Shown here: piece by piece, positions 1 to 10,515 of the stretch | Layout: every line of letters begins with the position of its first letter | Position numbering within the stretch: position 1 is the first letter of the stretch | From: Methylococcus sp. EFPC2 | GTDB lineage: Bacteria > Pseudomonadota > Gammaproteobacteria > Methylococcales > Methylococcaceae | DNA length: 64,000 nt | Assembly (NCBI RefSeq): GCF_016925495.1 | Contig: NZ_CP070491.1 | Span: 930,001-994,000 of the forward strand | Reading direction: 5' to 3' | Notes under the pieces: model-generated | Database searches by the model: none | The model's input: the letters and a program-made list of their open reading frames with translations, nothing else | What the model was told of the DNA's origin: nothing | Made by a program: the position numbers and the translations under genes

Positions 1-294
1 GTCGTGTACGCCCAGAAAGCCGTCGTCGAAGGTCAATACGAAGGACTTTTCCGGCAGGCCTGGTAGCCGGCCTTCCAGCCAGCCGGTGAGATCGTCGATG
101 CGGATGGCACGGTATCCAGCTTGTGCCAAAGCATGCATATGCGCGGCGAAACGCTCGGGTTCGACGGCGTAGCGGGATTCCCCGTCGCTCTTGGCGTCGT
201 CCACTCGGTGATACATGAGCACCGCAATGCGTGAGGGAGATTCCACGACGGCCGGCGGCTTAGCGCCTGTGTTGTGCCGGTGGCCGACGCTCAT
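1..294 (-). CDS. Polysaccharide deacetylase family protein, N-terminal part
   Basis: The reading frame is open to the window edge, so only the first 98 residues are visible. An MYHR motif near residue 27 and LTFDDGF near residues 87-93 are hallmarks of the NodB/CE4 polysaccharide deacetylase fold; the first Asp of the FDDG motif is normally the catalytic base. Such enzymes remove acetyl groups from polymers such as poly-N-acetylglucosamine or peptidoglycan. The start ATG at 294 shares four bases (ATGA) with the stop of the upstream small gene, suggesting translational coupling. I could not see a signal peptide. The polymer it acts on cannot be told from this fragment. Confidence 0.8.
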   Translation of the reverse strand, partial: MSVGHRHNTGAKPPAVVESPSRIAVLMYHRVDDAKSDGESRYAVEPERFAAHMHALAQAGYRAIRIDDLTGWLEGRLPGLPEKSFVLTFDDGFLGVHD

Positions 295-596
295 TCTTCT
301 CCTTCGAGCAGATCGTTCAGGGTGATGTCGCCGATATCGCGCCCGTGTGTGTCCGGGTCGGAATATCCGAGGTCGTCCGTTTCCACGTCATCGAATGGCG
401 CGCTCCAGTCTTCGGGAGCCTCGACGAGCACGATGGCCGACTCGTTCCATGAGGCACAGTCGTATTCGCCGAGGTCGCCATTGAGATATTGCACTTCGAT
501 GGTTTCGTTGGCCTCATCGAGTGCGACGACGCGGAAAGTCCTTCCGGATGCAGCGTCCTCGTACCAGTTATCCAAAATGGGATCTATGGCGTTCAT
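291..596 (-). CDS. Small acidic conserved protein (DUF6763-like)
   Basis: This 101-residue acidic protein begins MNAIDPILDNWYED and contains a short beta-rich core (FRVVALDEANETIEVQYLNG) followed by an Asp/Glu-rich tail. The pattern resembles the small gammaproteobacterial DUF6763 proteins, whose function is unknown to me. An in-frame start 87 bases upstream exists, but the ATG at 596 gives a normal N-terminus and has GAGTAAG just before it. The gene overlaps the deacetylase gene by four bases, so the two are probably co-transcribed. Confidence 0.65.
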   Translation of the reverse strand: MNAIDPILDNWYEDAASGRTFRVVALDEANETIEVQYLNGDLGEYDCASWNESAIVLVEAPEDWSAPFDDVETDDLGYSDPDTHGRDIGDITLNDLLEGEE

Positions 597-724
597 GTTC
601 TTACTCGTTGGCTGAGTTAAGGCTTTGTACACCGGATCGAAGGTCAGTGGGCTGATGCAAGCCCCTGGCCTTAGCGAGTCCATGTTACACCGTCGTCGTT
701 CAGCATAGCATTCGGGATTAAAGC

Positions 725-3379
725 TTACCTTTCGCCGACCAGTTCTATGAGCGCATCGTGCAGTTGCCGGCGCTGTTCGGGGGCGTTCAAAGGGCGGTCT
801 TGGCGGTCGGTGATCAGGAAAAAGTCTTCCGCCCGGCTACCGACCGTGGAGATGCGTGCATCGTGGACGCGGATCTGGCAACGGCGGAAGGCCAGCCCGA
901 CTTTGGACAGCAAACCTGGCCGGTCCGTCGCGATCAACTCCAGGAGGGTTTGGCTCCGCTCGGGCACGTCGCGGAAATAGATTTCGGTCGGCACCATAAA
1001 ATGGCGCAGCAGGCGGTCTTCGCGCCGCTGCACCGGCGTGGGTTCATGGTCGAGGTTTAGCAGGGCCTGGCGCAATTTGGCGCAGATGGCGATTTGTCGG
1101 CGTTGTTCCTTGATGGGCTCGCCGGAGTTCTCCAGGACGTGATAGCTGTTCAGCGCGTAACCGTTGATGGTGGTGATGAGCTTGGCATCGTAGACGGTGA
1201 GGCCGAGCTGGTCGAGCACGGCGGTCGTATGCGCGAACAGGAAGTCGACGTTACGGGCGTAGATGAAGATCTCCGCGCTGCCGCGCTGGTTGATGGGGCG
1301 CAGCAGGACCAGGGGGAGCTCGTCTTCGCGCGTGGCGGCGATCGCCACGGTATGCCAAGTGATATCGTCCGGCTGGGTGCGCAGGAAATAGTCCTCGCTG
1401 ACGGTTTCCCAGACGCGGCCCAGGGTCGTTTCGCTCAAACCCAGTCGGGTCAATTGGCTGCGGGCCTCCTCTCGGTTGACGCGTATCCGCATGTCCAGGT
1501 CGGGCGGTTTTTCCAGGCCGCTGCGGAACGCGCGCCGGGTAGAGGTGAAGAGTTCGCGCAGCAATGCGCCTTTCCATGCGTTCCAGAGGGTGGGATTGGT
1601 CGCGCAGATGTCCGCCACGGTCAGCAGGTAGAGGTGGTGCAGGTGGTTGGAGTCGCCCACCACCTCGGCGAATTTATGGATGACCGTGGGATCGGAGATG
1701 TCCTTGCGCTGGGCCGTGATGGACATCAGCAAATGTTGGCGCACCAGCCATTGCACCAGTTCGGTGTCACGTTGGCCCAGGCCGTGGCGTCGGCAGAATT
1801 CGCCGGCCAGCTCCGCGCCGACCTGCGAGTGGTCGCCGCCGCTACCCTTGCCGATGTCGTGCATCAGTCCGGCGATATAGAGCAGTTCGGGTTTTTCGAT
1901 GAGTTTGAATACCTCGTTGCACAACGGGTGCTCGGTCCGGTAGCGGTTCAAGGCGAAGCGCCTGAGATTCCGGATCACGAACAAGGTGTGTTCGTCGACG
2001 GTATAGACGTGAAACAAATCGTACTGCATGCGTCCGACCACTCGGGCGAATTCAGGCAGATAAGCGGCGAGCACGCCGTAGCGGTTCATGCGTCTAAGGA
2101 CGTGGGTGATGCCCGTCGATTTGCGCAGAATGCGCATGAACAGACCGCATACCTCGGGATTCCGTCTGAAATTCTCGTCGATCAGCGGCAGGGACTGGCG
2201 TATCAGGCGTATGGTCGTCGCACGTATGCCCTGTAGCGCGGTGTTTTGCTGCAGGAGCAGGAAAATTTCGATGAGCGCCGCGGGGCGCTCTTGAAACACG
2301 GCGGGGTGCAGCACTTCGATGAATTGGTTGACGGCCTGGAAACCGCTGTTGATCGGGGTAATCAGGGCTTCCTCCGGATTACCCAGAGCCACCTCCTTGA
2401 ACAACTGCAGGACCATTTCGTTGAACCGCTCCAGGCCCATCACCGTCCGGAAATAACGCTGCATGAAGGGTTCCACCGCCTGATTGACGGTTTTCGCCTG
2501 GTAGCCGAAGCGTTCGGCCAATATCTCCTGGTTATCGAACAGCAGCCGGTCCTCACACTTTCCGGTGAGGGCGTGCAGGGCGAAACGCACTTTCCAGAGG
2601 AAATTGCGCGCGTCTATGAATTCGGCGAATTCGGCTTCGGTCAGCCAACCGTACGCAACGAGGTGGCGCAGGTCGGCCGAATTGTAATGGTGCTTGATGA
2701 TCCAACCGATGATTTGTATGTCGCGCAAACCGCCGGGACCTTCCTTGATGTTCGGTTCCAGCTTGTAGGCAGTATTGTGGTATTTGGCGTAACGCAGGCG
2801 CTGTTCGGCCAGCTTGGCTTCGAAAAACAGCGCGGAAGACCATGGCCGCTCTGCCGCCAAGCGGGCCTGCAGGGTCGACAAGAGCCCGGGGGTACCGTCG
2901 ATCAGGCGGGCTTCGAGGAGGTTGGTCATGATGGTTTGATCGTCATGCGCGGCCTGCACGCATTCCGACACGGTACGGACGCTGTGTCCCGGTTTAAGAC
3001 CGATGTCCCAGAGGTGGCTGAAGAACGCACCGAGTGTCTGTTCGTAGGCCTCGTGTTGGTCGGCCTGGTTCGGCGCACGTTCCTCGATCAATACGAGTAG
3101 GTCGATGTCGGCGTGCAGATGCAACTCGCGCCTTCCGTAGCCGCCCACGGCAATCAGCGCAGGCCGGCCGTTCAGTCTGGAAACCCGGCGTCGCCAGGCT
3201 CCCTTGAGCAACTCGTCCATGAAGTCGGCATGCGCCCGTATGAGGTTTTCGATGCCTTCGTCGGCCTCGAAGCGGCGGATCAGTTCATCGGTGTGCGCCT
3301 GGATTTGCGCTTTGTCCAGGCGTATGGAATCGATCGTTTCAGCTTGCGGCGATCTTGAGCTTGGGTTGGTCGAATTCAA
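725..3379 (-). CDS. glnD: Bifunctional uridylyltransferase/uridylyl-removing enzyme GlnD
   Basis: GlnD adds UMP to the PII proteins under nitrogen limitation and removes it when glutamine is high, so it is the primary nitrogen sensor. The 884-residue length matches the family (about 890). A nucleotidyltransferase motif GGYGRREL sits at residues 79-86 with DID at 91-93. An HD-domain motif GLMHDIGKG surrounds residues 504-512 and forms the uridylyl-removing site. Two C-terminal ACT domains, the glutamine sensors, start near residues 700 and 810. The first 41 bases overlap the end of map, so the two genes probably share a transcript. The exact start is uncertain by about 15 codons, because family similarity begins near residue 14. 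Confidence 0.95.
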   Translation of the reverse strand: MNSTNPSSRSPQAETIDSIRLDKAQIQAHTDELIRRFEADEGIENLIRAHADFMDELLKGAWRRRVSRLNGRPALIAVGGYGRRELHLHADIDLLVLIEERAPNQADQHEAYEQTLGAFFSHLWDIGLKPGHSVRTVSECVQAAHDDQTIMTNLLEARLIDGTPGLLSTLQARLAAERPWSSALFFEAKLAEQRLRYAKYHNTAYKLEPNIKEGPGGLRDIQIIGWIIKHHYNSADLRHLVAYGWLTEAEFAEFIDARNFLWKVRFALHALTGKCEDRLLFDNQEILAERFGYQAKTVNQAVEPFMQRYFRTVMGLERFNEMVLQLFKEVALGNPEEALITPINSGFQAVNQFIEVLHPAVFQERPAALIEIFLLLQQNTALQGIRATTIRLIRQSLPLIDENFRRNPEVCGLFMRILRKSTGITHVLRRMNRYGVLAAYLPEFARVVGRMQYDLFHVYTVDEHTLFVIRNLRRFALNRYRTEHPLCNEVFKLIEKPELLYIAGLMHDIGKGSGGDHSQVGAELAGEFCRRHGLGQRDTELVQWLVRQHLLMSITAQRKDISDPTVIHKFAEVVGDSNHLHHLYLLTVADICATNPTLWNAWKGALLRELFTSTRRAFRSGLEKPPDLDMRIRVNREEARSQLTRLGLSETTLGRVWETVSEDYFLRTQPDDITWHTVAIAATREDELPLVLLRPINQRGSAEIFIYARNVDFLFAHTTAVLDQLGLTVYDAKLITTINGYALNSYHVLENSGEPIKEQRRQIAICAKLRQALLNLDHEPTPVQRREDRLLRHFMVPTEIYFRDVPERSQTLLELIATDRPGLLSKVGLAFRRCQIRVHDARISTVGSRAEDFFLITDRQDRPLNAPEQRRQLHDALIELVGER

Positions 3380-4142
3380 GCTGCTCCTCCCGACGCAATG
3401 TTAAGATTTCATAGCCGTCAGGGGTGACCAGCACGGTGTGTTCCCATTGCGCGGACGGGCTGTGGTCCTTGGTCACCGCCGTCCACCCGTCAGGGAGGAT
3501 TTTGACGTAGCGCTTGCCCAGATTGATCATGGGTTCGATGGTGAAGATCATGCCGGATTCCAGCACCACGCCCGTGCCGGGTTTTCCGTAATGCAGCACC
3601 TGCGGCTCCTCGTGAAATCCCTTGCCGATGCCGTGCCCGCAAAACTCCTGGACGACCGAGTATCCGGCCGATTCGGCATGCTTCTGGATGACGTGGCCGA
3701 TATCGCCGAGGCGAGCTCCCGGTCGGACCTGGCGGATGCCCAGGTACAAACACTCCTGCGTGACGCGTGCCAGACGCTTGTTGCGGATGTTGACCTCGCC
3801 GACCAGAAACATCTTGCTGGTATCGCCGTGATAGCCGTCCTTGATGACGGTGATGTCGACATTGACGATATCGCCTTCCTTGAGCTTTTTAGGCCCCGGA
3901 ATTCCGTGGCAGACCTGGTGGTTGACCGAGGTGCAGATCGACTTGGGAAAGCCCTTGTAATTGAGGGGGGCGGGAATGGCCTTTTGGGTTTCGACGATAT
4001 AGTCGTGGCAGATGCGATCGAGTTCATCGGTGCTGACGCCGGGTTTTACATGGGGCTCGACCATTTCCAATACTTCGGCCGCGAGGCGGCCTGCGACGCG
4101 CATTTTTTCGATTTCGTCGGGGGTTTTGAGAAGTATGCTCAT
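3339..4142 (-). CDS. map: Type I methionine aminopeptidase
   Basis: This enzyme removes the N-terminal methionine from nascent proteins. The 267-residue length is typical of bacterial type Ia enzymes. All five metal ligands are visible in order: Asp in VDIT, Asp in GDTS, His in CGHGIG, Glu in TIEPM and Glu in QWEHTV. The start at 4142 (MSILLKTPDEIEKM) is chosen over an upstream in-frame ATG because it matches the family N-terminus. The gene is divergent from rpsB, the usual gammaproteobacterial arrangement, and glnD overlaps its 3' end. Confidence 0.96.
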   Translation of the reverse strand: MSILLKTPDEIEKMRVAGRLAAEVLEMVEPHVKPGVSTDELDRICHDYIVETQKAIPAPLNYKGFPKSICTSVNHQVCHGIPGPKKLKEGDIVNVDITVIKDGYHGDTSKMFLVGEVNIRNKRLARVTQECLYLGIRQVRPGARLGDIGHVIQKHAESAGYSVVQEFCGHGIGKGFHEEPQVLHYGKPGTGVVLESGMIFTIEPMINLGKRYVKILPDGWTAVTKDHSPSAQWEHTVLVTPDGYEILTLRREEQLEFDQPKLKIAAS

Positions 4143-4206
4143 GCCTGAGTATGTGTGGGGGATGAAAGATCCCGCGTCGCTGTGGATTGTCGAACAACGG
4201 CAGTCC

Positions 4207-4235
4207 ATGGTATAAAGCCGCGCTAATTTTAGCAA
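4207..4235 (-). promoter_or_regulatory. Candidate sigma-70 promoter for map-glnD
   Basis: On the minus strand TTGCTA (-35) and TACCAT (-10) are separated by 17 bases, 65 bases upstream of the map start. Each hexamer matches four of six consensus positions. It lies in the 228-base divergent map/rpsB spacer. It is only a pattern match. Confidence 0.35.
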
Positions 4236-4370
4236 CCACACACACTTGACCGTCACATCCTGCGGGGTGCCGAGGCCTTACGGCCCGGTCGCCGGATGGG
4301 GCAAGTGGAGGCTCAACCCTAGTGAGGCCGCTACACGAGCGCCTCCAAATTGATCAGGAGTTATCGTTTT

Positions 4371-5123
4371 ATGTCGACTGTAACCATGCGCCAGATGCTC
4401 GAAGCCGGCGTACATTTCGGCCATCAGACGCGGTACTGGAATCCGCGCATGGCGCCTTATATCTTCGGTGCCCGCAGCAAGATTCATATCATCAATCTCG
4501 AAAAAACCCTGCCGCTGTTCAACGACGCGTTGAAGTATCTGGAGCAGAAGGCCGCCGATCGCGCCCGCATCCTGTTCGTGGGCACCAAGAAGACCACGCG
4601 CAAGGTGATCGAAGATGAGGCGACCCGTGCCGGTCAGCCTTACGTCAACCATCGCTGGTTGGGCGGCATGTTGACCAATTTCAAGACCATCAAACAGTCC
4701 GTGGCCCGCATGAAGGACCTGGAGGCCATGCGCGACGACGGCCGCCTGAACCGCTTCAGCAAGAAAGAAGCCTTGAACATGATGCGCGAGCTGGACAAGC
4801 TGGCCTTGAGTCTGGGTGGCATACGCGATCTGGATCGCCTCCCCGACGTCTTGTTCGTGCTGGATGTCGGTTACGAGAAGAACGCCATCAGCGAAGCGCA
4901 GAAGCTGGGCATTCCCGTCGTCGGCGTCGTCGACACCAATAACAGTCCTCTGGGTATCGATTACATCATACCCGGTAACGACGATTCCATACGTGCCGTG
5001 CATCTCTATGCTCAGGGCGCTGCCACCGCCATACTCAAAGGCAAGGCCAGCGGAGCGACTTTCTCGGCCGGCGGCGAAGACGAATTCGTCGAGGCAGCCG
5101 AGGACGCTGGTCAGGGTGAGTGA
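4371..5123 (+). CDS. rpsB: 30S ribosomal protein S2
   Basis: S2 binds the 30S head and platform and helps recruit S1. The 250-residue product has the family signatures [20 protein letters not shown] at the N-terminus and [12 protein letters not shown] in the second half. The ATG at 4371 is preceded by AGGAG 11 bases upstream; an ATG 21 bases earlier has no ribosome binding site. It heads the rpsB-tsf-pyrH-frr series. Confidence 0.97.
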   Translation: MSTVTMRQMLEAGVHFGHQTRYWNPRMAPYIFGARSKIHIINLEKTLPLFNDALKYLEQKAADRARILFVGTKKTTRKVIEDEATRAGQPYVNHRWLGGMLTNFKTIKQSVARMKDLEAMRDDGRLNRFSKKEALNMMRELDKLALSLGGIRDLDRLPDVLFVLDVGYEKNAISEAQKLGIPVVGVVDTNNSPLGIDYIIPGNDDSIRAVHLYAQGAATAILKGKASGATFSAGGEDEFVEAAEDAGQGE

Positions 5124-5173
5124 CGCCTGGTGCGCCATTTTATACGCGCCCACGGGTAAATGAGTGAACCTGG

Positions 5174-5198
5174 AAACGCCTCCTACACGGGGGCGTTT
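5174..5198 (+). terminator. Stem-loop between rpsB and tsf
   Basis: AAACGCC at 5174-5180 pairs with GGCGTTT at 5192-5198 across an 11-base loop, and one further T follows. A partial terminator or attenuator between rpsB and tsf is known in Escherichia coli, so this may tune the S2 to EF-Ts ratio. The T-run is short, so termination would be weak. Confidence 0.45.
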
Positions 5199-5243
5199 TC
5201 ATAAGCAAGTTGAATTCAAGTATTTCTTTAAGAGGTTGTGTTT

Positions 5244-6128
5244 ATGAGTATTACCGCATCGATGGTAAAAGAGCTGCGTGAGCGCACGGGCTCCGGCATG
5301 ATGGAATGCAAGAAGGCCTTGGTGGAAGCCAATGGCGATCTGGAAGCCGCCATCGAAATCATGCGCAAGGCGGGATTGGCGAAGGCCGACAAGAAATCCA
5401 GCCGCACGGCGGCCGAAGGGATCCTCGCGGTGAAGATCAGCGCCGACGGCAAACAGGCGGCGCTGGTTGAAGTCAACTGTGAGACCGACTTCGTGGCCAA
5501 GAACGATGATTTCGTTGCCTTTGCACAGGCAATCGCCGAGAGCGTGCTGATCTCTTCCGCCGCATCGGTCGAAGAGGTATTGGCGTCGACCTTGCCCGCC
5601 TATAACGTGTCAGCCGACGAACGCCGCAAGGAGCTTATCGCCAAACTGGGGGAAAACATCAATGTCCGCCGCTTTGAGCGCTTCGTGACGGAGAATGGCC
5701 TCAATGCGAGCTATCTGCACGGCAGCCGCATCGGGGTGCTGGTCGAAATCATCGGCGGCAGCCACGAGCTGGGCAAGGATATCGCCATGCATGTGGCCGC
5801 GAGCAAACCGATCTGCGTGGACGAGTCCGGTGTTCCGGCCGAGACCATCGCCAAGGAAAAGGAGATCTTCTCGGCCCAGGCCGAAGCCAGCGGCAAGCCG
5901 GCCAACATCGTCGAAAAGATGGTGGACGGCCGCATCAAGAAGTTCCTAGCGGAAGTGACCTTGGTCGGTCAGCCGTTCGTCAAGGATCCGGACCAGACCG
6001 TTGGCGCCTTGCTCAAGGCCCAGGGTGCCACTGTCGGCCGTTTCGTTCGTTTCGAAGTGGGCGAAGGCATAGAGAAGGAAGAAAGCAATTTTGCTGAGGA
6101 AGTAATGGCCCAGGCGTTCGGCGGTTAA
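5244..6128 (+). CDS. tsf: Translation elongation factor Ts
   Basis: EF-Ts exchanges GDP for GTP on EF-Tu. The 294-residue protein carries both family signatures: [16 protein letters not shown] near residue 12, and the [10 protein letters not shown] core motif near residue 80 that contacts EF-Tu. The start at 5244 ([11 protein letters not shown]) is preceded by AGAGG about ten bases upstream; a start six bases earlier is possible but less likely. It is about 10 residues longer than the E. coli protein, owing to small inserts in the C-terminal half. Confidence 0.96.
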   Translation: MSITASMVKELRERTGSGMMECKKALVEANGDLEAAIEIMRKAGLAKADKKSSRTAAEGILAVKISADGKQAALVEVNCETDFVAKNDDFVAFAQAIAESVLISSAASVEEVLASTLPAYNVSADERRKELIAKLGENINVRRFERFVTENGLNASYLHGSRIGVLVEIIGGSHELGKDIAMHVAASKPICVDESGVPAETIAKEKEIFSAQAEASGKPANIVEKMVDGRIKKFLAEVTLVGQPFVKDPDQTVGALLKAQGATVGRFVRFEVGEGIEKEESNFAEEVMAQAFGG

Positions 6129-6235
6129 GTCCGTTGATTGTGCTTGCTGGGCAAGTCCTTACTCTGCGTTGACTCAAGGCGGCGTGCCGGGCGTCGTCTT
6201 GGCACGTCCCCTTAAACGGAGCATTTCAGCACACT

Positions 6236-6961
6236 ATGAGCGAGCCAAAGTACAAGAGAATTCTGCTCAAACTCAGCGGCGAAGCGTTGATGGGCGAGCA
6301 GGCGGGTGGCATCGACCCGGACACCATACAGCGGCTGGCAGGCGAAATAGATGAGTTGTGCCAAGCCGGTGTGCAAGTCGGACTGGTGATCGGTGGGGGA
6401 AACCTCATACGCGGGGCCGAAAAGGTTTCCGATGGCTTGGAGCGCGTCACCGCCGACCACATGGGCATGCTGGCCACGGTGATCAACGCCCTGGCCATGC
6501 AGGACGCGCTCGAACACGTGGGACGTCAGGTGCGCGTCATGTCGGCGCTAAAAATCAATCAGGTTTGCGAAGATTACATCCGTCGGCGCGCCGTGCGCCA
6601 CCTGGAAAAAGGGCGGGTTGCGGTGTTCGCGGCCGGTACCGGGAATCCTTTTTTCACCACGGACTCGGCGGCGAGTCTGCGTGCCATCGAGATCAAGGCC
6701 GATCTCCTGATCAAGGCCACCAAGGTCGATGGCGTCTATTCCGCTGACCCGTTGAAAGACCCGAACGCGCGTTTTTACGCTCGCCTGACTTACGACGAGG
6801 CTCTGGATCAGAGGCTCAATGTGATGGACGCCACCGCCCTGGTGCTCTGTCGCGACCACCGCATGCCTCTGCGCGTCATGAACGTGTTTCAGCCCGGGGC
6901 GGTGATGCGCTTGGTACAGGGTGAAGATATCGGCTCATTGATTGAAACCGGGAAATCCTGA
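6236..6961 (+). CDS. pyrH: UMP kinase
   Basis: PyrH phosphorylates UMP to UDP in pyrimidine supply. The 241-residue sequence has the amino-acid-kinase fold motifs: [14 protein letters not shown] at the N-terminus, [10 protein letters not shown] near residue 50, and the nucleotide-site segment [12 protein letters not shown] near residue 140. The stop shares one base with the frr start (TGATG), so translation is probably coupled. The order tsf-pyrH-frr is conserved in most bacteria. Confidence 0.96.
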   Translation: MSEPKYKRILLKLSGEALMGEQAGGIDPDTIQRLAGEIDELCQAGVQVGLVIGGGNLIRGAEKVSDGLERVTADHMGMLATVINALAMQDALEHVGRQVRVMSALKINQVCEDYIRRRAVRHLEKGRVAVFAAGTGNPFFTTDSAASLRAIEIKADLLIKATKVDGVYSADPLKDPNARFYARLTYDEALDQRLNVMDATALVLCRDHRMPLRVMNVFQPGAVMRLVQGEDIGSLIETGKS

Positions 6962-7518
6962 TGATTCAAGACTTACAAAAACGAACCGGCGAGCGCATGA
7001 AGAAATCCATCGACTCGCTCAGACAGGAATTGGCCAAGATACGCACCGGCCGGGCTCATCCGAGCTTGCTGGAGCATGTCTACGTCAACTATTACGGCAA
7101 TGAGGTTCCTCTCTCGCAGGCGGCCAATATCACGGTGGAAGATGCGCGGACGCTGGCGATCACGCCCTGGGAGCGAACCATGGTGCAGGCCATCGAAAAA
7201 GCCATATTGACCTCCGATCTAGGACTGAATCCCAGCAATGCGGGTACGGTGATCCGTGTGCCGCTACCTCCTTTGACCGAGCAGCGCCGCAAGGATCTCG
7301 TCAAAATCGTGCGCCACGAAGGTGAAAACGGAAAGGTGGCTATACGCAACATACGTCGCGATGCCAATGCCGAACTCAAGTCGGCCTTGAAGGACAAGCT
7401 GATATCGGAAGACGAGGAAAAGCGTAGCGAGGAACAGATTCAGAAACTGACCGACCAGTACATCAAGGAAGTCGACGCTGTTTTGCAGGAAAAAGAAACC
7501 GACCTGATGGCGATTTAA
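6961..7518 (+). CDS. frr: Ribosome recycling factor
   Basis: RRF works with EF-G to split post-termination ribosomes. The 185-residue length is standard. The domain I helix ([23 protein letters not shown]) and the [18 protein letters not shown]-like hinge region (here [15 protein letters not shown]) are conserved. It overlaps pyrH by one base. Confidence 0.96.
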   Translation: MIQDLQKRTGERMKKSIDSLRQELAKIRTGRAHPSLLEHVYVNYYGNEVPLSQAANITVEDARTLAITPWERTMVQAIEKAILTSDLGLNPSNAGTVIRVPLPPLTEQRRKDLVKIVRHEGENGKVAIRNIRRDANAELKSALKDKLISEDEEKRSEEQIQKLTDQYIKEVDAVLQEKETDLMAI

Positions 7519-7548
7519 TTCGTTTCAGCCCGAATTCACAGGATCATC

Positions 7549-8340
7549 GTGGAAGTTGCGAGCGTAACCGTTAGCCCCGGCAATCTGCCCCGACACATCG
7601 CTATCATCATGGACGGCAATGGACGTTGGGCAAGAAACCGGCTGCTTCCCCGAACCGCAGGGCATATGGCGGGAGTGGGTTCCGTGCGCAAGGCGGTGGA
7701 GTGGTGCGCGCGCAAGGGAGTTAAAGCGCTTACCCTATTCGCCTTTAGCAGTGAAAACTGGCGTCGACCGGAACAGGAAGTGTCGGTCCTGATGGGATTG
7801 TTTTTGAGCACGCTGGAAAAGGAAACCCGCAAGTTGCACGAAAACAATGTCCGCTTGCGTGTCATCGGAGACCGCACCGCGTTTGCCCCGGAGTTGCAGG
7901 CCCGGATTGCCGCGGCCGAAAAGCTGACGGCAGGCAACGACGGCCTGAACTTGGTGATCGCGGCCAACTATGGCGGACGCTGGGACATCGCGCAGGCTGC
8001 CCGGCGCCTGGCGGAGCGCGTGCAGGGCGGCGGGATCCGGGCGGAAGACATCAATCCGGACTTGTTCCAGTCGGAGTTATGCCTGGCCGATCTTCCCGAG
8101 CCCGACCTCTTCATCCGCACCGGGGGAGAACGGCGCATCAGTAATTTCCTTCTGTGGCAACTGGCCTATACCGAGCTTTATTTTACCGCCACGTTGTGGC
8201 CCGATTTCGATGAACAGGAATTGGAGAGAGCCATCGACGATTATGCAGGACGCCAGCGCCGATTCGGACACACGAGTGAGCAGGTAGAGGCGTGGGCTCA
8301 AAGTGCGGGATCGGTTTCCCAACGGCCTTTACGAACATGA
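7549..8340 (+). CDS. uppS: Di-trans,poly-cis-undecaprenyl-diphosphate synthase
   Basis: UppS condenses eight isopentenyl units onto farnesyl diphosphate to make the lipid carrier for peptidoglycan, O-antigen and exopolysaccharide. The catalytic segment HIAIIMDGNGRWA near residue 16 contains the essential Asp. SSENWRRP near residue 67 and the C-terminal RTGGERRISNFLLWQ motif are also present. The start is GTG with AGGATC upstream; the next ATG would cut into the substrate-binding segment. It has 263 residues, slightly longer than the E. coli enzyme. cdsA follows 45 bases downstream. Confidence 0.94.
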   Translation: MEVASVTVSPGNLPRHIAIIMDGNGRWARNRLLPRTAGHMAGVGSVRKAVEWCARKGVKALTLFAFSSENWRRPEQEVSVLMGLFLSTLEKETRKLHENNVRLRVIGDRTAFAPELQARIAAAEKLTAGNDGLNLVIAANYGGRWDIAQAARRLAERVQGGGIRAEDINPDLFQSELCLADLPEPDLFIRTGGERRISNFLLWQLAYTELYFTATLWPDFDEQELERAIDDYAGRQRRFGHTSEQVEAWAQSAGSVSQRPLRT

Positions 8341-8385
8341 GCGAACGGGCTGAGTACGTTCGTGCCTAACCAAGAAGAAGAAACT

Positions 8386-9324
8386 ATGTTGAAGAATCGT
8401 GTCATCACCGCTCTCGTCATCGCTCCCCTCGCGCTTTTGGCGGTGTGGTTCCTTCCTCCCTTGGGGTTCGCTGTTGCCTGGGGAGCGATCATCTTGTTGG
8501 CGGCCTGGGAGTGGAGCGGATTGTCCGGTCTGGAACCGACGGGCGGCAGGGTCGCTCTGGTTGTGATACTCGGCGGACTCATGGCGACCGGCCCTAGTTG
8601 GGCCGACTATGCTCTGGACTGGTTGGCCTGGCCGGTGGTCGCTTGGTGGTTTGTCATTGGGCTGCTGCTCCGACGGATACCGGCGAAGCTGTTGTCCTGG
8701 AAATATCCGCTTTTCGTCAAACTGCTGGTGGGACTGTTCGTCCTGGCTTCCGCCTGGATCTTGCTGGTCTGGACGCGCGTAAATTTCGGCGTCTTGCAGG
8801 TGCTTTATCTATTGCTGCTGGTATGGTCGGCCGATGTCGCCGCCTATTTCACCGGCAAGCGATTCGGAACCACCAAGCTAGCACCGGAGATCAGTCCTGG
8901 CAAAACCGTGGAGGGTTTGTACGGGGCGCTGGCCGTCGCTTTGGCGTTCGCCGTGACGGTGGGCCTCTATCAAGGTTACGACGCGATCAAAACGGTCGAT
9001 TTCGTGCTGCTTTCCATTGTCACCGTGATTTTTTCCGTCACCGGCGATTTGTTCGAGAGTCTGCTGAAGCGTCTGCGCGGGGTGAAAGACAGCGGCGCCG
9101 TTTTGCCTGGCCATGGCGGGGTTTTGGACCGCATTGATAGCCTGATCGCGGCCGTGTCGGTGTTCTACGCCGGCTCATTCCTGCTGGAAGTATTTCTTGG
9201 ATCGGTCAATACCATCCCGGTGATCGTACCCGATGAGACCGGAATGCTGGAGCAGCTTGAGCGCCTTTATGCTTCGGTTGCGCTGATGCATGACGGGGCC
9301 GGCCGGCCGGAGGGACTGCTGTGA
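8386..9324 (+). CDS. cdsA: Phosphatidate cytidylyltransferase
   Basis: CdsA makes CDP-diacylglycerol from phosphatidate and CTP at the inner membrane, the branch point of phospholipid synthesis. The 312-residue sequence has about seven to eight hydrophobic segments and the complete family signature near the C-terminus: [13 protein letters not shown] followed by [10 protein letters not shown]. The start chosen is ATG 8386 ([17 protein letters not shown]); an upstream GTG at 8362 is in frame. It overlaps dxr by four bases (GTGA). The extra C-terminal 40 residues after the signature are longer than in E. coli. Confidence 0.93.
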   Translation: MLKNRVITALVIAPLALLAVWFLPPLGFAVAWGAIILLAAWEWSGLSGLEPTGGRVALVVILGGLMATGPSWADYALDWLAWPVVAWWFVIGLLLRRIPAKLLSWKYPLFVKLLVGLFVLASAWILLVWTRVNFGVLQVLYLLLLVWSADVAAYFTGKRFGTTKLAPEISPGKTVEGLYGALAVALAFAVTVGLYQGYDAIKTVDFVLLSIVTVIFSVTGDLFESLLKRLRGVKDSGAVLPGHGGVLDRIDSLIAAVSVFYAGSFLLEVFLGSVNTIPVIVPDETGMLEQLERLYASVALMHDGAGRPEGLL

Positions 9325-10502
9325 AAGGTATCTGCATACTGGGTTCCACCGGATCGATCGGTGTTTCCACGCTGGACGTAGTCGCGCGGCACCCCGACCG
9401 CTACAAGGTCGTGGCCCTCACCGCCAACAATAATCTCGATCGATTGCTGGAACAATGCCGGGTCCATAAGCCCTCCTATGTGGCGCTACTGGATGAAGCG
9501 AAAGCCGAGGATTTCCGCGCTCGCTTGGCTACTGAGGGGCTGATGGGCACCAAGGTATTGTGCGGTACGCGCGCGCTGGAAGAAGTCGCATCTCTGACGG
9601 AAGTCGACAGCGTCATGGCCGCGATTGTGGGTGCAGCGGGGTTGTTGCCTACGCTGGCGGCCGCCAAGGCCGGCAAGAGCATACTTCTGGCCAACAAGGA
9701 AGCTCTGGTTATGTCGGGGCCTCTGTTCATGCGCGCCGTGGTCCAATATGGCGCCGAGCTGTTGCCGATAGACAGTGAACACAACGCCATCTTCCAATGC
9801 ATGCCGGCTAATTATCATGCCGGCCGCAGGGCGAGCGAAGTCCGCCGCATCCTGCTGACCGCTTCCGGAGGGCCTTTCCTAAACAAGGCGCTGTCGGAGC
9901 TGCATGATGTATCTCCCGATCAGGCGGTCGCACATCCCAACTGGGTCATGGGACGGAAGATTTCGGTCGACTCGGCGACCATGATGAACAAAGGCCTGGA
10001 GGTCATCGAAGCCTGCCTGCTGTTCAACATGCCACCCGAGCAAATTCAAGTGGTCGTACACCCGCAAAGCGTGATCCATTCGCTGGTCGATTACGTCGAT
10101 GGCACGGTGCTGGCACAAATGGGCAATCCGGATATGCGCATACCCATCGCCCATGCGCTGGCGTGGCCGGAACGTTTCGAGTCCGGTGCGGAACCCTTGG
10201 ACTTGTTCTCGGTCAGACAACTGAACTTCGAGGCGCCGGACTTCGGCCGTTTCCCCAATTTGCGGCTGGCTTATGAAGCAGTTCGCTCGGGCGGCACCAT
10301 GCCGGCGATACTGAATGCCGCCAACGAAGTGGCGGTGGCGAGTTTCCTGGAGGCTCGGATACGGTTTACGGCCATACCGGAAATCATCGATCACACCATG
10401 CAGTCCCTATCCGTACAACGGGCGGAAAGCATCGAGGAGGTCCTGGAAGCAGACCACCAAGCCCGCGTGATAGCCCACGACTATATCGCCACGCTCACAT
10501 AA
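9321..10502 (+). CDS. dxr: 1-deoxy-D-xylulose-5-phosphate reductoisomerase
   Basis: Dxr is the first committed enzyme of the MEP isoprenoid pathway, making 2-C-methyl-D-erythritol 4-phosphate with NADPH. The 393-residue sequence shows the NADPH motif [13 protein letters not shown] at the N-terminus and the metal and substrate motifs [17 protein letters not shown] and [21 protein letters not shown]. The start is GTG, overlapping the cdsA stop. Its place beside uppS ties isoprenoid precursor supply to undecaprenyl carrier synthesis. Confidence 0.96.
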   Translation: MKGICILGSTGSIGVSTLDVVARHPDRYKVVALTANNNLDRLLEQCRVHKPSYVALLDEAKAEDFRARLATEGLMGTKVLCGTRALEEVASLTEVDSVMAAIVGAAGLLPTLAAAKAGKSILLANKEALVMSGPLFMRAVVQYGAELLPIDSEHNAIFQCMPANYHAGRRASEVRRILLTASGGPFLNKALSELHDVSPDQAVAHPNWVMGRKISVDSATMMNKGLEVIEACLLFNMPPEQIQVVVHPQSVIHSLVDYVDGTVLAQMGNPDMRIPIAHALAWPERFESGAEPLDLFSVRQLNFEAPDFGRFPNLRLAYEAVRSGGTMPAILNAANEVAVASFLEARIRFTAIPEIIDHTMQSLSVQRAESIEEVLEADHQARVIAHDYIATLT

Positions 10503-10515
10503 TCCGACACCTACA

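Noticed and set aside
1094-2236. 380-codon frame opposite glnD
   Set aside because: It lies entirely within the coding strand of intact glnD; in GC-rich genes long antisense frames are common, and its translation shows no domain.
4247-4280. TTGACC as a -35 box for rpsB
   Set aside because: No acceptable -10 hexamer follows at 16-18 bases.
4278-5153. 291-codon frame opposite rpsB
   Set aside because: Antisense shadow of a universal ribosomal gene, no recognisable protein features.
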